64,000 nt of DNA from Portibacter marinus. GTDB taxonomy: Bacteria > Bacteroidota > Bacteroidia > Chitinophagales > Saprospiraceae. Under the pieces are notes generated by a model. It was not told where the DNA came from. It made no database searches and saw only the letters and a list, made by a program, of their open reading frames with translations. The stretch covers positions 744,001 to 808,000 of the forward strand of contig NZ_JAJNKB010000001.1 in the NCBI RefSeq assembly GCF_021533195.1, given 5' to 3'. This document shows positions 54,798 through 63,403 of this stretch, one piece after another. Position numbers and translations under genes: made by a program. How positions within the stretch are numbered: the first letter of the stretch is position 1; every line of letters starts with the position of its first letter.

Positions 54798-55042
54798 TGT
54801 AATGGTTTAAGTTTTACCTAAGATAATCAATTCTAACTTAATACCTAAATGAAAAATCACTAACAACCAAGCAATTCATAAGTAAATAGTCTGTCACATC
54901 AATTTCGCATTGAATATGGTCTTTAAAAAGATATAAAAAAGCAACAACTATTCAATTATTTATTTAATTTCATTCTCAATATTAGATGACCTGCTGTCTA
55001 TCTCAATCGTAGTGCCATCATAATAACCCTAAAAATCTTAAA

Positions 55043-55750
55043 ATGAAAACCCTACTTCTGCTCTCACTTTGCTTTCCATTATTACTTTCAGCTCAAAACA
55101 TAGGTATTGGCACCCCAATCCCCTCTGAAAAATTAGAAGTTAATGGCATCATCTTTTCCAGCCAGGGAGGCATCAAATTTCCTGATGGAACAATTCAGAC
55201 CACTGCATATTCACCTCCACCGGGAATGATGCAGAATGGTCTATCAGCAATGGTCATCGAATTTGCACAGGTATCCGGCATCAATGTATCAGGACCAGCT
55301 ATAGATGTAGAAATAAACAATGGTATTAATGTTCAAAGTGGACAGGAAGGTGTTAGCGTCGGTGTACAACTTAGTGGTTCAACTTTCGACACTTCAAACC
55401 CTTCATTACAGGAATATAATTTTTCCAGAATATCTGATAACAATACTTCAGAAATTAGAAAACTTCTATTAACAGGTACAGAGATACCCTATATTGAAGT
55501 ATTTAATTTGAGGATCTACGGCGAATTTGGACAATATTATATTGACCACTGGACGAGATACGAAGGGTGTATCATATCGAACTTAAGTACTTCTGGTAGT
55601 GATTTCTTAAGTGAAGCTGTGAGCTTTGAATACAAGAAAGCCTGTTACAGATCTTACAAACGAAATCCGAATGACGGAAGTCAAACCGGACTAAATGAGG
55701 TTTGCTTTGATCGGACTTTGGGACAAACAGGTTGTGGTTGTGGCTGGTAA
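55043..55750 (+). CDS. Secreted protein with tail-fibre-like stub and Hcp-like domain
   Basis: 235 residues. Signal peptide ending LSAQ, then the NIGIGTPIPSEKLEVNGII motif common to exported fibre-like or trimeric proteins, then a domain (about 67-212) that follows the order of Hcp (type VI secretion tube) strands: LSAMVIEFAQVSGI, SVGVQLSGSTF, KLLLTGTEIPYIEVFNLRI, GCIISNLSTSGS and SEAVSFEYKKACYRSY. The last 30 residues are Cys-rich (C221, C231, C233). No T6SS genes are nearby. The Hcp similarity is by eye only; alone the protein would be hypothetical. Confidence 0.6.
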   Translation: MKTLLLLSLCFPLLLSAQNIGIGTPIPSEKLEVNGIIFSSQGGIKFPDGTIQTTAYSPPPGMMQNGLSAMVIEFAQVSGINVSGPAIDVEINNGINVQSGQEGVSVGVQLSGSTFDTSNPSLQEYNFSRISDNNTSEIRKLLLTGTEIPYIEVFNLRIYGEFGQYYIDHWTRYEGCIISNLSTSGSDFLSEAVSFEYKKACYRSYKRNPNDGSQTGLNEVCFDRTLGQTGCGCGW

Positions 55751-55953
55751 ACTACAAATGTAATTTTCTTAAAGCTGAGCTTAGCATAAAGCGTACAGAG
55801 CCAATCGATTGATTCAACAAGATTGGAGGCAAAATATATCACCATTTGGGTCAGTGGATTATCCATAATAAAGTATTAAAATCAATGGATTTATCTTCGA
55901 CCATTTCATGTCATCCTACCAGAAATGCTATCTTAGTTGCTCAATTATTGATT

Positions 55954-57573
55954 ATGAAGTACATCTTTCTGTCCATATTTTGCACGGTCACTTTCTTATC
56001 TTGTTCGAATACAGAAACAGCAGAGAAAAATAAACCCAAACCCAATATCCTATTCATTATGTCTGATGATCATGCCTATCAAGCCATCAGCGCTTATGAA
56101 GACGATCTGTTGCAAACTCCAAACATTGATCGAATTGCAAATGAAGGCATGTTATTTACCAATGCATGTGTAACCAATTCTATATGTGCACCTTCCAGGG
56201 CAGTCATATTATCCGGAAAGCACAGTCATCTCAATGGAAAGATCGACAATATTTTTCCGTTTGATACCACTCAAATAACCTTCCCTCAGATTCTACAGGA
56301 CAGCGGATACCAGACTGCCATGTTTGGAAAATTGCATTTTGGAAACAATCCGAAAGGCTTCGACCAATTTAAAATTTTGCCGGGGCAAGGCCACTATTAC
56401 AATCCGGATTTTATTACCAAAGATTCAGGAAGAGTTCAAATCCAGGGATATGTGACAGACATCATTACAGATATGACATTGGACTGGCTCAAAAATGAAC
56501 GGAAAGAAGATGGACCTTTCCTATTAATGTATCTCCATAAAGCTCCTCACAGGGAATGGCTCCCGGCTAGCAGGCACTACACCGAATTTATTGATAGAGA
56601 ATTTCCGGAACCTGAAACACTTTTCGACGATTATGAAGGAAGAGGTACAGCTGCCAAAGAATCTGAAATGAACCTGCTCCAACATATGAACTGGGCCGGT
56701 GATTCCAAGATTCCCCCGGAAGTCATGGATGAATTAGGTATACCTCAAACTGCCAAGTGGGATAAACAGGCCTACACTAATAATTTGGGTAGAATGAATG
56801 AAGTTCAAAGAGCGGATTGGGATAAAGTATATGCTCCTATGATTGAGGAATTCCGAAAAGAATTTCCCAGTATGACCGAAGAAGATAAAATGAAATGGAG
56901 ATATCAACGCTATATGCAGGATTATCTGGGATCCATTGCTTCAGTAGATGAAGGAGTGGGGGAAGTCCTCGATTACTTGAAGGAAAGTGGCCTGGATGAA
57001 AATACCATTGTGGTGTACACCTCTGATCAAGGTTTTTATCTGGGTGAACATGGATGGTTTGACAAAAGATTTATCTACAATGAGTCTTTTAAAACACCCC
57101 TCCTGATAAAATGGCCAGGTGTCATTGAGCCAGGCAGTGAAAATACACAAATGGTCCAGAATCTTGATTTCGCGCAGACTTTTTTAGAAGCGGCAGGGAT
57201 AAGACCTCCGTCTGATATGCAGGGTGAAAGTCTCATCCCACTATTCAAGGGTGAAACCGAAGGATTTAGAGACGCAGTTTACTATCATTATTACGAATAT
57301 CCATCTGTTCATATGGTCAAACGTCACTATGGCTTTGTCAATGAAGATTATAAATTAGCTCACTTTTATTACGACATTGATGAATGGGAACTTTACGACC
57401 GGAAGAAAGATCCACATGAAATGAACAATGTATACAATGATCCTGCCTATGCTGAAATAGTGGTCGATTTAAAAGAAAAACTCCAAGAAATGCGAGCGTA
57501 TTATAAAGATGGACCAGAGCTCGATCAGAAATTTATTGAAAAATACAAAGATTTGAACCGCTGGGATAAGTAG
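55954..57573 (+). CDS. Sulfatase (formylglycine-dependent, S1 type), lipoprotein
   Basis: 539 residues from ATG at 55954, where the signal MKYIFLSIFCTVTFLSC places a lipobox Cys at residue 17; a longer open frame from 55846 adds a non-signal extension. Sulfatase features: NILFIMSDDH (Ca2+ Asp pair), C78 in CAPSR, the site turned to formylglycine, GKHSHLNG, GYQTAMFGKLHFG, and the late VVYTSDQGFYLGEHGWFDKR. Hydrolyses sulfate esters, probably of algal or host glycans, in the periplasm or at the surface. A maturase (anSME or FGE) is not in the window. Confidence 0.93.
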   Translation: MKYIFLSIFCTVTFLSCSNTETAEKNKPKPNILFIMSDDHAYQAISAYEDDLLQTPNIDRIANEGMLFTNACVTNSICAPSRAVILSGKHSHLNGKIDNIFPFDTTQITFPQILQDSGYQTAMFGKLHFGNNPKGFDQFKILPGQGHYYNPDFITKDSGRVQIQGYVTDIITDMTLDWLKNERKEDGPFLLMYLHKAPHREWLPASRHYTEFIDREFPEPETLFDDYEGRGTAAKESEMNLLQHMNWAGDSKIPPEVMDELGIPQTAKWDKQAYTNNLGRMNEVQRADWDKVYAPMIEEFRKEFPSMTEEDKMKWRYQRYMQDYLGSIASVDEGVGEVLDYLKESGLDENTIVVYTSDQGFYLGEHGWFDKRFIYNESFKTPLLIKWPGVIEPGSENTQMVQNLDFAQTFLEAAGIRPPSDMQGESLIPLFKGETEGFRDAVYYHYYEYPSVHMVKRHYGFVNEDYKLAHFYYDIDEWELYDRKKDPHEMNNVYNDPAYAEIVVDLKEKLQEMRAYYKDGPELDQKFIEKYKDLNRWDK

Positions 57574-57574
57574 A

Positions 57575-59080
57575 TCAGTCCTTCCTGTACATATATATGA
57601 TGGATGTTGTAGTGGATGGTTCAACCTCACCCTTTTTCGTTGGATCGTATAAGTAGGCTCCTGAATCTGGTGACCAAACCAACATCTTGCTACCTGTCCA
57701 AACAGAAGTGTAAGGTCCCGGAGGCGGTGCGTCTATTTTACTGATGGGTGACGCCGTCTCAAGCATGGTATTGATTCTACTGCCTGTAATTTGATTAGAC
57801 AAATCATAGCCCCAATAGATTAATTCTTCACCCGTATAAACCATGTCCGGATTCAGCACAGGGGTTGCCAAAGATCCAGTTGCACCCGAAGTCCATGAAT
57901 TGGTACTGGGATCGAACTTGCCAAATAAGCCGTATCGAGTAGTACCGGAGATATCACAAGAACCACCGCCAAACGGACCACCGCTATCCGCTGTATAAGT
58001 ATTTTTTGTTCCACCGTAAAAATACAATGCCGTGCCTGTCGAAATTGCTTTAGTTCCAAACCGAACGGTAGATCTATTAGTCGCTAGCCAGGAGTCCAAT
58101 TGAAGATCATAATACATTTGTGGAACACTACTGTAATTACATGCAGAGTAACCATTGAAGCTACCTCCTCCCACAACGACAAGTTTTCCATCTATATAGG
58201 CCATGCCCTCATCACTTGGTTCGTTTACATTGCTGATGGGTCTCCAGTCGTTTGTGGCCCGATTGAGAATATACCCTTCAGTGGTTTTCAGGTTACCTAT
58301 GCTACCTCCTCGGATAATAAGTTCTGTCCCCGTCCATGCAGCCTTGGCTTCCTTTCTCGGCGATGGTGGATTTGTGGTGACGATTTCACTCCACAAATCC
58401 ATGACAGGGTCATATTGAAATAAATCATTGACTTCTCCAGTTGCTGTGGATCCCCCAAAAATCATCAAATGTGATCCTGTCCATGCAGCCGTAAACTGAC
58501 TTCTTGGAGACGGTGCACCGACGCTTGAAATTGGTGTCCAGATTCCAGAAATCGGATCAAGTTTCGCCCCAAAATTTGAAAATTTACTTAAGTCACCTCC
58601 CCAGACCAGCATTTCTTTCCCAGTCCAAAACCCTTCCCTGCCTACCAAATCAGAGGGCTTCATATTAGGTAGGTTCGTCCATTCACCATAAATAATCGTA
58701 TCCGGGACCAAGTCTAAATGAGATTGTTCATAACTTCCATAAATAGTGAAACCGGCTTCCTCTAATTCTGGATTCGGGAAGGAGTCACTTAATACGATCG
58801 TTCCCGAAGGTATGGGATTGCCAACAGAGGCAATGAGGGGTTTCCACTTACTTGAAGTATAAGAATAAAAGGATTGGTCTGACAACTGGTAGATCATCAG
58901 GCCTTCTGCCGGATCTGTAATATTTAAGGTGTCGGTTCTCGGAATAAGTAAACCTTTATCCGTGGTATTTAATTCTAAAATAGCAGACGGATGAGCAGCT
59001 GTTCCTGACTCACCTATTGATACTGATTGGGTAAATAGGGTAAATGGCATAAAAATCAAAAGGCTGATCAGGTATCTCAT
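57575..59080 (-). CDS. Exported kelch/galactose-oxidase-like propeller protein
   Basis: 501 residues starting at ATG 59080 (MRYLISLLIF signal ending FTQ); the ATG at 59107 is excluded because the -7 box overlaps it. N-terminal SIGESGTAAHPSAILELNTTDKG is the stub seen in Bacteroidota fibre-like exported proteins. From about 135 there are kelch-type blades: GREGFWTGKEMLVWGGD, PSPRSQFTAAWTGSHLMIFGG, PSPRKEAKAAWTGTELIIRGG and VYTGEELIYWG, six blades or so. Function unknown; binding of a surface partner is likely. No oxidase Cys-Tyr site was found. Confidence 0.8.
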   Translation of the reverse strand: MRYLISLLIFMPFTLFTQSVSIGESGTAAHPSAILELNTTDKGLLIPRTDTLNITDPAEGLMIYQLSDQSFYSYTSSKWKPLIASVGNPIPSGTIVLSDSFPNPELEEAGFTIYGSYEQSHLDLVPDTIIYGEWTNLPNMKPSDLVGREGFWTGKEMLVWGGDLSKFSNFGAKLDPISGIWTPISSVGAPSPRSQFTAAWTGSHLMIFGGSTATGEVNDLFQYDPVMDLWSEIVTTNPPSPRKEAKAAWTGTELIIRGGSIGNLKTTEGYILNRATNDWRPISNVNEPSDEGMAYIDGKLVVVGGGSFNGYSACNYSSVPQMYYDLQLDSWLATNRSTVRFGTKAISTGTALYFYGGTKNTYTADSGGPFGGGSCDISGTTRYGLFGKFDPSTNSWTSGATGSLATPVLNPDMVYTGEELIYWGYDLSNQITGSRINTMLETASPISKIDAPPPGPYTSVWTGSKMLVWSPDSGAYLYDPTKKGEVEPSTTTSIIYMYRKD

Positions 59081-59104
59081 AGCTTGGATCTGGATTAGTC
59101 TAAA

Positions 59105-59112
59105 CAAAGATA
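59105..59112 (-). promoter_or_regulatory. -7 box of the kelch gene; fixes its start
   Basis: The minus strand reads TATCTTTG, fitting TAnnTTTG, with its last base 24 bases before the ATG at 59080. It covers the region of the alternative ATG at 59107, which would then not be transcribed. Confidence 0.5.
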
Positions 59113-59190
59113 GGTCAGTCCTTTGCCTTGAACCTCTATGAAAACAGGTATATTAATTTCAGGAAAGCGTGTTTAGGTTGAACCTCCTAT

Positions 59191-59212
59191 TTTAGACATT
59201 ATAAAGTCTAAA
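59191..59212. promoter_or_regulatory. Palindrome in the divergent kelch/MG2-plug promoter region
   Basis: TTTAGAC (59191-59197) and GTCTAAA (59206-59212) form a perfect inverted repeat with an 8-base AT-rich centre. A second one, AGG-TTGAA-CCT, lies at 59175-59185. They sit between two divergent genes and look like an operator. Confidence 0.4.
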
Positions 59213-59301
59213 TCGGCTGCTTCTTAAGATCATTTTGATGTGATGATTATTGAACAAAACAAGGTGGTGTGGGTCATAAATTAAATTTTAGAGATTTTTT
59301 A

Positions 59302-61815
59302 ATGAAGTTTTTTATCTTTAAGACTCAACTTTTCACCATGCTTAAAAAACTTATTCCAGGAAGGGTTAAACCCTATTATGTAAGGATAGCTATTTCTAAA
59401 TCTATCATCAGTCTGTTGTTTCTTTTGTCTATGATTAACAGTCTCCAGAGTCAAGAGAAGATCATGGAAACTATGCTTGAAAATTTGGACTCTTTAACGA
59501 TTCTATATCCTCAAACTAAAATTTACGTTCACACTGATAAGCCCTACTATTCAGTTGGAGACCATATCTGGTATGCTGTTTACGCTATTAATGCCAATGA
59601 TCACCAAAATCTTCCCCTCTCTGAACTAATGTACGTTACCTTAGAAGATGCTGAAGGCCATATAGTCATTCAGCAAAACTTGAAATTAAATGGCAAACGT
59701 GCCAGTGGAGATATCGCGGTAGATTTAGATTGGTCTGAAGGAATTTATACGCTGAAGGCTTTTACCTCTTACATGAGAAATTTCGATTCTAATTATATTT
59801 TCTCTAAAGAAATCGCAATTTACTCCAAAGAAGAGTCCGGTACAGACGTTAGTTTAAAAACTTCTCTTGAGCCTTATCAAATTAGATTTTTTCCGGAAGG
59901 TGGAGATCTCATTGCCGGTTTAAATACAAAAATAGCATTTGAACTAATTGATACCACTATTCAGGAAATCGCCGTACTCAATGGTTTAGGTGATCAAGTG
60001 GCCACAGGTAAAGTCGTTCAAAATGGTTTAGGGATTTTTAATCTAATACCGGAAATAGAGGAGAAGTATTATGTTATCCTGGGTGAAGAAAAGTTCGCCC
60101 TTCCTAAGGTTAAACCTGCTGGCTACACACTAAAGGTCAATACTCTTAGTGAGGACAAGATTTATCTGGATGTTATCGGATCAAAAGGAAAGAGTCTTGA
60201 AAACACCTTTATTATCGGCCATATTAGAGGAACTCCTTTTTTAACAAGGGACGGACTTGAGGGCCAGAAAGTTTCTATGGTACTGGATAAATCGAGTATA
60301 CCAGAGGGTGTTTCTCAAATTACACTTTTTGATGATCAAGGAAGGCCATTGACAGAAAGAACTTTCTTCATACGACATCAACAGGATGATTTGCAAGTTG
60401 TCGCATCAATTCCGTATGAGTATCTGAACAAAAGGCAAAAAGCAGAAATTAGCGTTGAACTAAGTGGAACAGGGCTGGGATCAGGAGATGGCACTTTCTC
60501 CATTAGTGTGGTAGATAGCAAGAGCGTGCAGGGATTGAAAAAGGGAGTGAATATTAAAAGTTATTTATTGCTGGGTTCTGAATTTACCACCGGGATTGAA
60601 CATATCCATCAATATTTTGAGACCAACTCACCCCGCAATCGGTTCAAGCTCGACCTGCTGATGCTTACGAGAGGATGGACGAGGTTTACCTGGGAAGATA
60701 TTAGAATGGACAAAAAACCTGAAATTCAATTTCCACCTGAAAACGGCTTTACCATCTCAGGCCAGGTCTTTGAAAAAAACAAGCCTGTTCAAGCTCAGGT
60801 GAATTTTTCTACAGTCGACGATGATTTATTTTTTGCCAGTATACCCACAGAAGAAGATGGAAGTTTTACAGCATTGGGTTTTGACTTGGAAGCCAATGAA
60901 AAAATTAATATTTCTGCTTATAAGCCAGGGAAGAAAGAAAAGAAAATCACCAAGAACATTTCAGTTAAAGTTGATCCTGCAGAGATTTTCACTGTCTCGT
61001 CCAATCAGCGATATAGATACGAAGGACCTCATCGAAATGAAGTGACTGACTACATAGAATTGTCTTATGAAAATCAGATGATGGACAGTTTATATGATGG
61101 GATGCAGATTGAATTAGATGAGGTCGTAATGACAGCAGACCGAAAAACGTCGAGGGATCAGAAAATTAAAAAAGAACGAGGAATCATATACACCAACTAC
61201 GATCGAAGAGTTTTTATAGATTCAATGCCTAACCGTCGAATGTTTACGAATGTTTTTGACATGGTGAGAGGTCAAGTCCCCGGTGTGAACATCATAGGTA
61301 CTGCTGGCAATCAAAGGTTTCGGTTAAGGGGTGGCTCCAATAGTATTCGTGGAAGTAATGATGCACTGGTCATCGTAGATGGAGTGCCTGCAACATATGA
61401 GTATGTCAATGCAATTAATCCTGACCAGATTGAATTTATTGACGTCCTCAAAGGTATATCTACTTCCGCCCTATATGGGACACCTAATGGTGTTGTCGCC
61501 ATATACACAAGAATGGACAATGGTAGTGTCTCAAGAAATTATAAAACCCCTGACAACATCGCCAGTTTTCTACATAACGGCTATTATCAAAGTCGTAAAT
61601 TTTATAGCCCGGATTACAGTCAATCATTTCCAGGAGACGAGAAACCTGACTTGCGTACTACATTGTATTGGAATCCAATCGTTGAACTTGAAGAAGGCAA
61701 AGCGGTGGTAAACTTCTTTACTGCGGATCAGGTCACCGAATATTTGATAGAAGTCCAGGGAATAACTGAAGCAGGATTACCCTTTGTGGGATATGATACC
61801 TTCGAGGTTCGATAA
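59302..61815 (+). CDS. MG2-like / TonB-plug exported protein without a barrel
   Basis: About 837 residues from ATG 59302 (GTG at 59269 and ATG at 59338 are alternatives); hydrophobic signal ISLLFLLSMINSLQSQ. Residues about 70-170 are an alpha2-macroglobulin MG2-like Ig domain (KIYVHTDKPYYSVGDHIWY, EGIYTLKAFTSYMRNF). Further Ig-like domains follow, one of carboxypeptidase-regulatory type (FTISGQVFEKNKPVQAQVNF). From about 605 to 740 there is a SusC-like plug (DEVVMTADRK, MVRGQVPGVNI, LVIVDGVPATYEY, FIDVLKGISTSALYG) with no barrel after it. These proteins recur in Bacteroidota; function unknown, possibly a periplasmic scaffold. Converges on the cupin gene with 8 bp between. Confidence 0.85.
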   Translation: MKFFIFKTQLFTMLKKLIPGRVKPYYVRIAISKSIISLLFLLSMINSLQSQEKIMETMLENLDSLTILYPQTKIYVHTDKPYYSVGDHIWYAVYAINANDHQNLPLSELMYVTLEDAEGHIVIQQNLKLNGKRASGDIAVDLDWSEGIYTLKAFTSYMRNFDSNYIFSKEIAIYSKEESGTDVSLKTSLEPYQIRFFPEGGDLIAGLNTKIAFELIDTTIQEIAVLNGLGDQVATGKVVQNGLGIFNLIPEIEEKYYVILGEEKFALPKVKPAGYTLKVNTLSEDKIYLDVIGSKGKSLENTFIIGHIRGTPFLTRDGLEGQKVSMVLDKSSIPEGVSQITLFDDQGRPLTERTFFIRHQQDDLQVVASIPYEYLNKRQKAEISVELSGTGLGSGDGTFSISVVDSKSVQGLKKGVNIKSYLLLGSEFTTGIEHIHQYFETNSPRNRFKLDLLMLTRGWTRFTWEDIRMDKKPEIQFPPENGFTISGQVFEKNKPVQAQVNFSTVDDDLFFASIPTEEDGSFTALGFDLEANEKINISAYKPGKKEKKITKNISVKVDPAEIFTVSSNQRYRYEGPHRNEVTDYIELSYENQMMDSLYDGMQIELDEVVMTADRKTSRDQKIKKERGIIYTNYDRRVFIDSMPNRRMFTNVFDMVRGQVPGVNIIGTAGNQRFRLRGGSNSIRGSNDALVIVDGVPATYEYVNAINPDQIEFIDVLKGISTSALYGTPNGVVAIYTRMDNGSVSRNYKTPDNIASFLHNGYYQSRKFYSPDYSQSFPGDEKPDLRTTLYWNPIVELEEGKAVVNFFTADQVTEYLIEVQGITEAGLPFVGYDTFEVR

Positions 61816-61823
61816 AGAGATTC

Positions 61824-62186
61824 TTAAATTTTATCCAATTTCTCTTTTGTGAAATTATGGTCCATGATGTCTCCAGTATTGAGCGTTGCTACCGGTTCGA
61901 ACAACATGATTTCGACCTCCTCTTCTGCAATCGGTCTGTGCTCTACACCTCTTGGAACTATAAGAAATTCTCCCGGTTGTAAAACAATAAAATGGTCTCT
62001 AAATTCCAATCGAAGTTTACCTCTCACGACATAAAATAACTCATCTTCTTTTTCATGTTTATGCCATGGAAACTGACCTAATAACTTAGCAACCTTAACG
62101 TGCTGACCATTCAATTCTCCAATAATCCTAGGATTCCAATGATCGTCAAACAGTTGCAATTTTTCTGCTATATTTACTTTTTTCAT
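61824..62186 (-). CDS. Cupin-domain protein
   Basis: 120 residues, a single cupin barrel. Metal-site pattern: GQFPWHKHEKEDELFYVVRG (H-x-H then Glu) and GEFLIVPRGVEHRPIA (second motif His). Such small cupins act as isomerases, dioxygenases or sensors; nothing specifies the reaction. The ATG overlaps the stop of the aspartyl protease gene by 4 bases, so both are translated from one message. Confidence 0.88.
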   Translation of the reverse strand: MKKVNIAEKLQLFDDHWNPRIIGELNGQHVKVAKLLGQFPWHKHEKEDELFYVVRGKLRLEFRDHFIVLQPGEFLIVPRGVEHRPIAEEEVEIMLFEPVATLNTGDIMDHNFTKEKLDKI

Positions 62187-63400
62187 GACTTTTGTTTCAT
62201 TTGGGTAAAATCTTGTTTCATCAACATAACCTGCGTTTCCATGCCATTTCGATCAAAAGTGAGCTGTAGTGTATCTAATTGATCCAGCATTCTTGTCTTA
62301 ATCATGTAACATCCCAGACTATCGTTAACGGATCTCAAATTGTAATCATTCATCTGAAGTATTTGAGTTCCTATCTCTAGTCCTTTTGCCTCAGCATAAG
62401 ATCCACTGACCAAAGCTCCCACATAAACCTTTTCCTCTTTGAATTTCAATCTAATACCAAAATGTTCCTCTTTTTTATGGTCAAAACCCAGGTTTTCGAT
62501 TAAAATGACTTGCTGTTGGTGCCAATCCAGTATTACTCTATAACCTTTTAGGAATCTATTGCCCAGAGTCATTGCACCCTTGCTTTCGAACTCAATCAAC
62601 TGATCAAATAGTTCCAAATTCCCCAGCCGGACTGTGTCAATCATAACATACTTAAAATCGCTTGATCCACCATCACCATACACTCCCACTGAATTGCTGC
62701 CTTTCATTGTAAAGATGGCTAGACTATCAATGTGATCTTTTGCGGCTCCCATAACCATACTGAACCCACCTGTAGCTCCGGTATCAAAAGTCACATTGTT
62801 AAAAGTCATCCGATCCATTGTGATCCGCACCAATGGTTTTTTCTGACTCCACCTTTCCCGCATGGGTAAAACATAGTGTTCTTGTGGAATGTCAAACAGG
62901 GACATACGATCTGTAAATGTGATCTCCTTGCTTTCATAATCAATCTGCCAGTATAACTTAGACATCAGGTTCGAGCCAATTATTCCATCTATTTTCAGGC
63001 ATCCTAATTCGAATACTTTATTGTAATCGATGATTAATGCTGCCATACCCTTAAAAAGTACATCACCTATTTGCAATTCATCCACCAGGATGGTTTTTTG
63101 TTTTTGTTTAACACCTTGAGAATCACTGATATCGACTGTACTAATGGTTTTATATTTCAATTGGTCAGCCAGTTCCTTACCAATCACATTGGGTGCACCC
63201 GTGTCAAAAAGAAATTGGTAGCTTTTGCCTTGTATCTTAACCTGCATCAGAGGGATACCAAAAGAGAAATCAAAGGGTATCTTTTCAACAAAATTTGTGT
63301 TCATAACCCTTCCTCCCTGCATGGCTCTATGGTATTTCGATTCGCAGCCAAATAATATCAAAACACAAAACAAAAGGCACAAACTCTTCAGCTTCGGCAT
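62183..63400 (-). CDS. Bilobal retropepsin-like aspartyl protease with C-terminal PDZ
   Basis: 405 residues, predicted lipoprotein (lipobox LFGC, Cys19). Two retropepsin-type lobes, with catalytic motifs LFDTGAP (D66) and TFDTGAT (D206), then flap/fold features KIDGIIGSNLM and MTLGNRFLKG. A PDZ domain follows (about 320-400, VYVGALVSGSYAEAKGLEIG). Similar Bacteroidota proteins are annotated as aspartyl protease family with PDZ. Likely periplasmic proteolysis. The gene begins 3 bp after the sterol desaturase-family gene on the same strand and ends overlapping the cupin gene. Confidence 0.88.
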   Translation of the reverse strand: MPKLKSLCLLFCVLILFGCESKYHRAMQGGRVMNTNFVEKIPFDFSFGIPLMQVKIQGKSYQFLFDTGAPNVIGKELADQLKYKTISTVDISDSQGVKQKQKTILVDELQIGDVLFKGMAALIIDYNKVFELGCLKIDGIIGSNLMSKLYWQIDYESKEITFTDRMSLFDIPQEHYVLPMRERWSQKKPLVRITMDRMTFNNVTFDTGATGGFSMVMGAAKDHIDSLAIFTMKGSNSVGVYGDGGSSDFKYVMIDTVRLGNLELFDQLIEFESKGAMTLGNRFLKGYRVILDWHQQQVILIENLGFDHKKEEHFGIRLKFKEEKVYVGALVSGSYAEAKGLEIGTQILQMNDYNLRSVNDSLGCYMIKTRMLDQLDTLQLTFDRNGMETQVMLMKQDFTQMKQKS

Positions 63401-63403
63401 TCC

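Noticed and set aside
54798-55042. Small RNA or gene in the 245-bp gap
   Set aside because: AT-rich sequence without hairpin-plus-T-run, promoter box or convincing frame.
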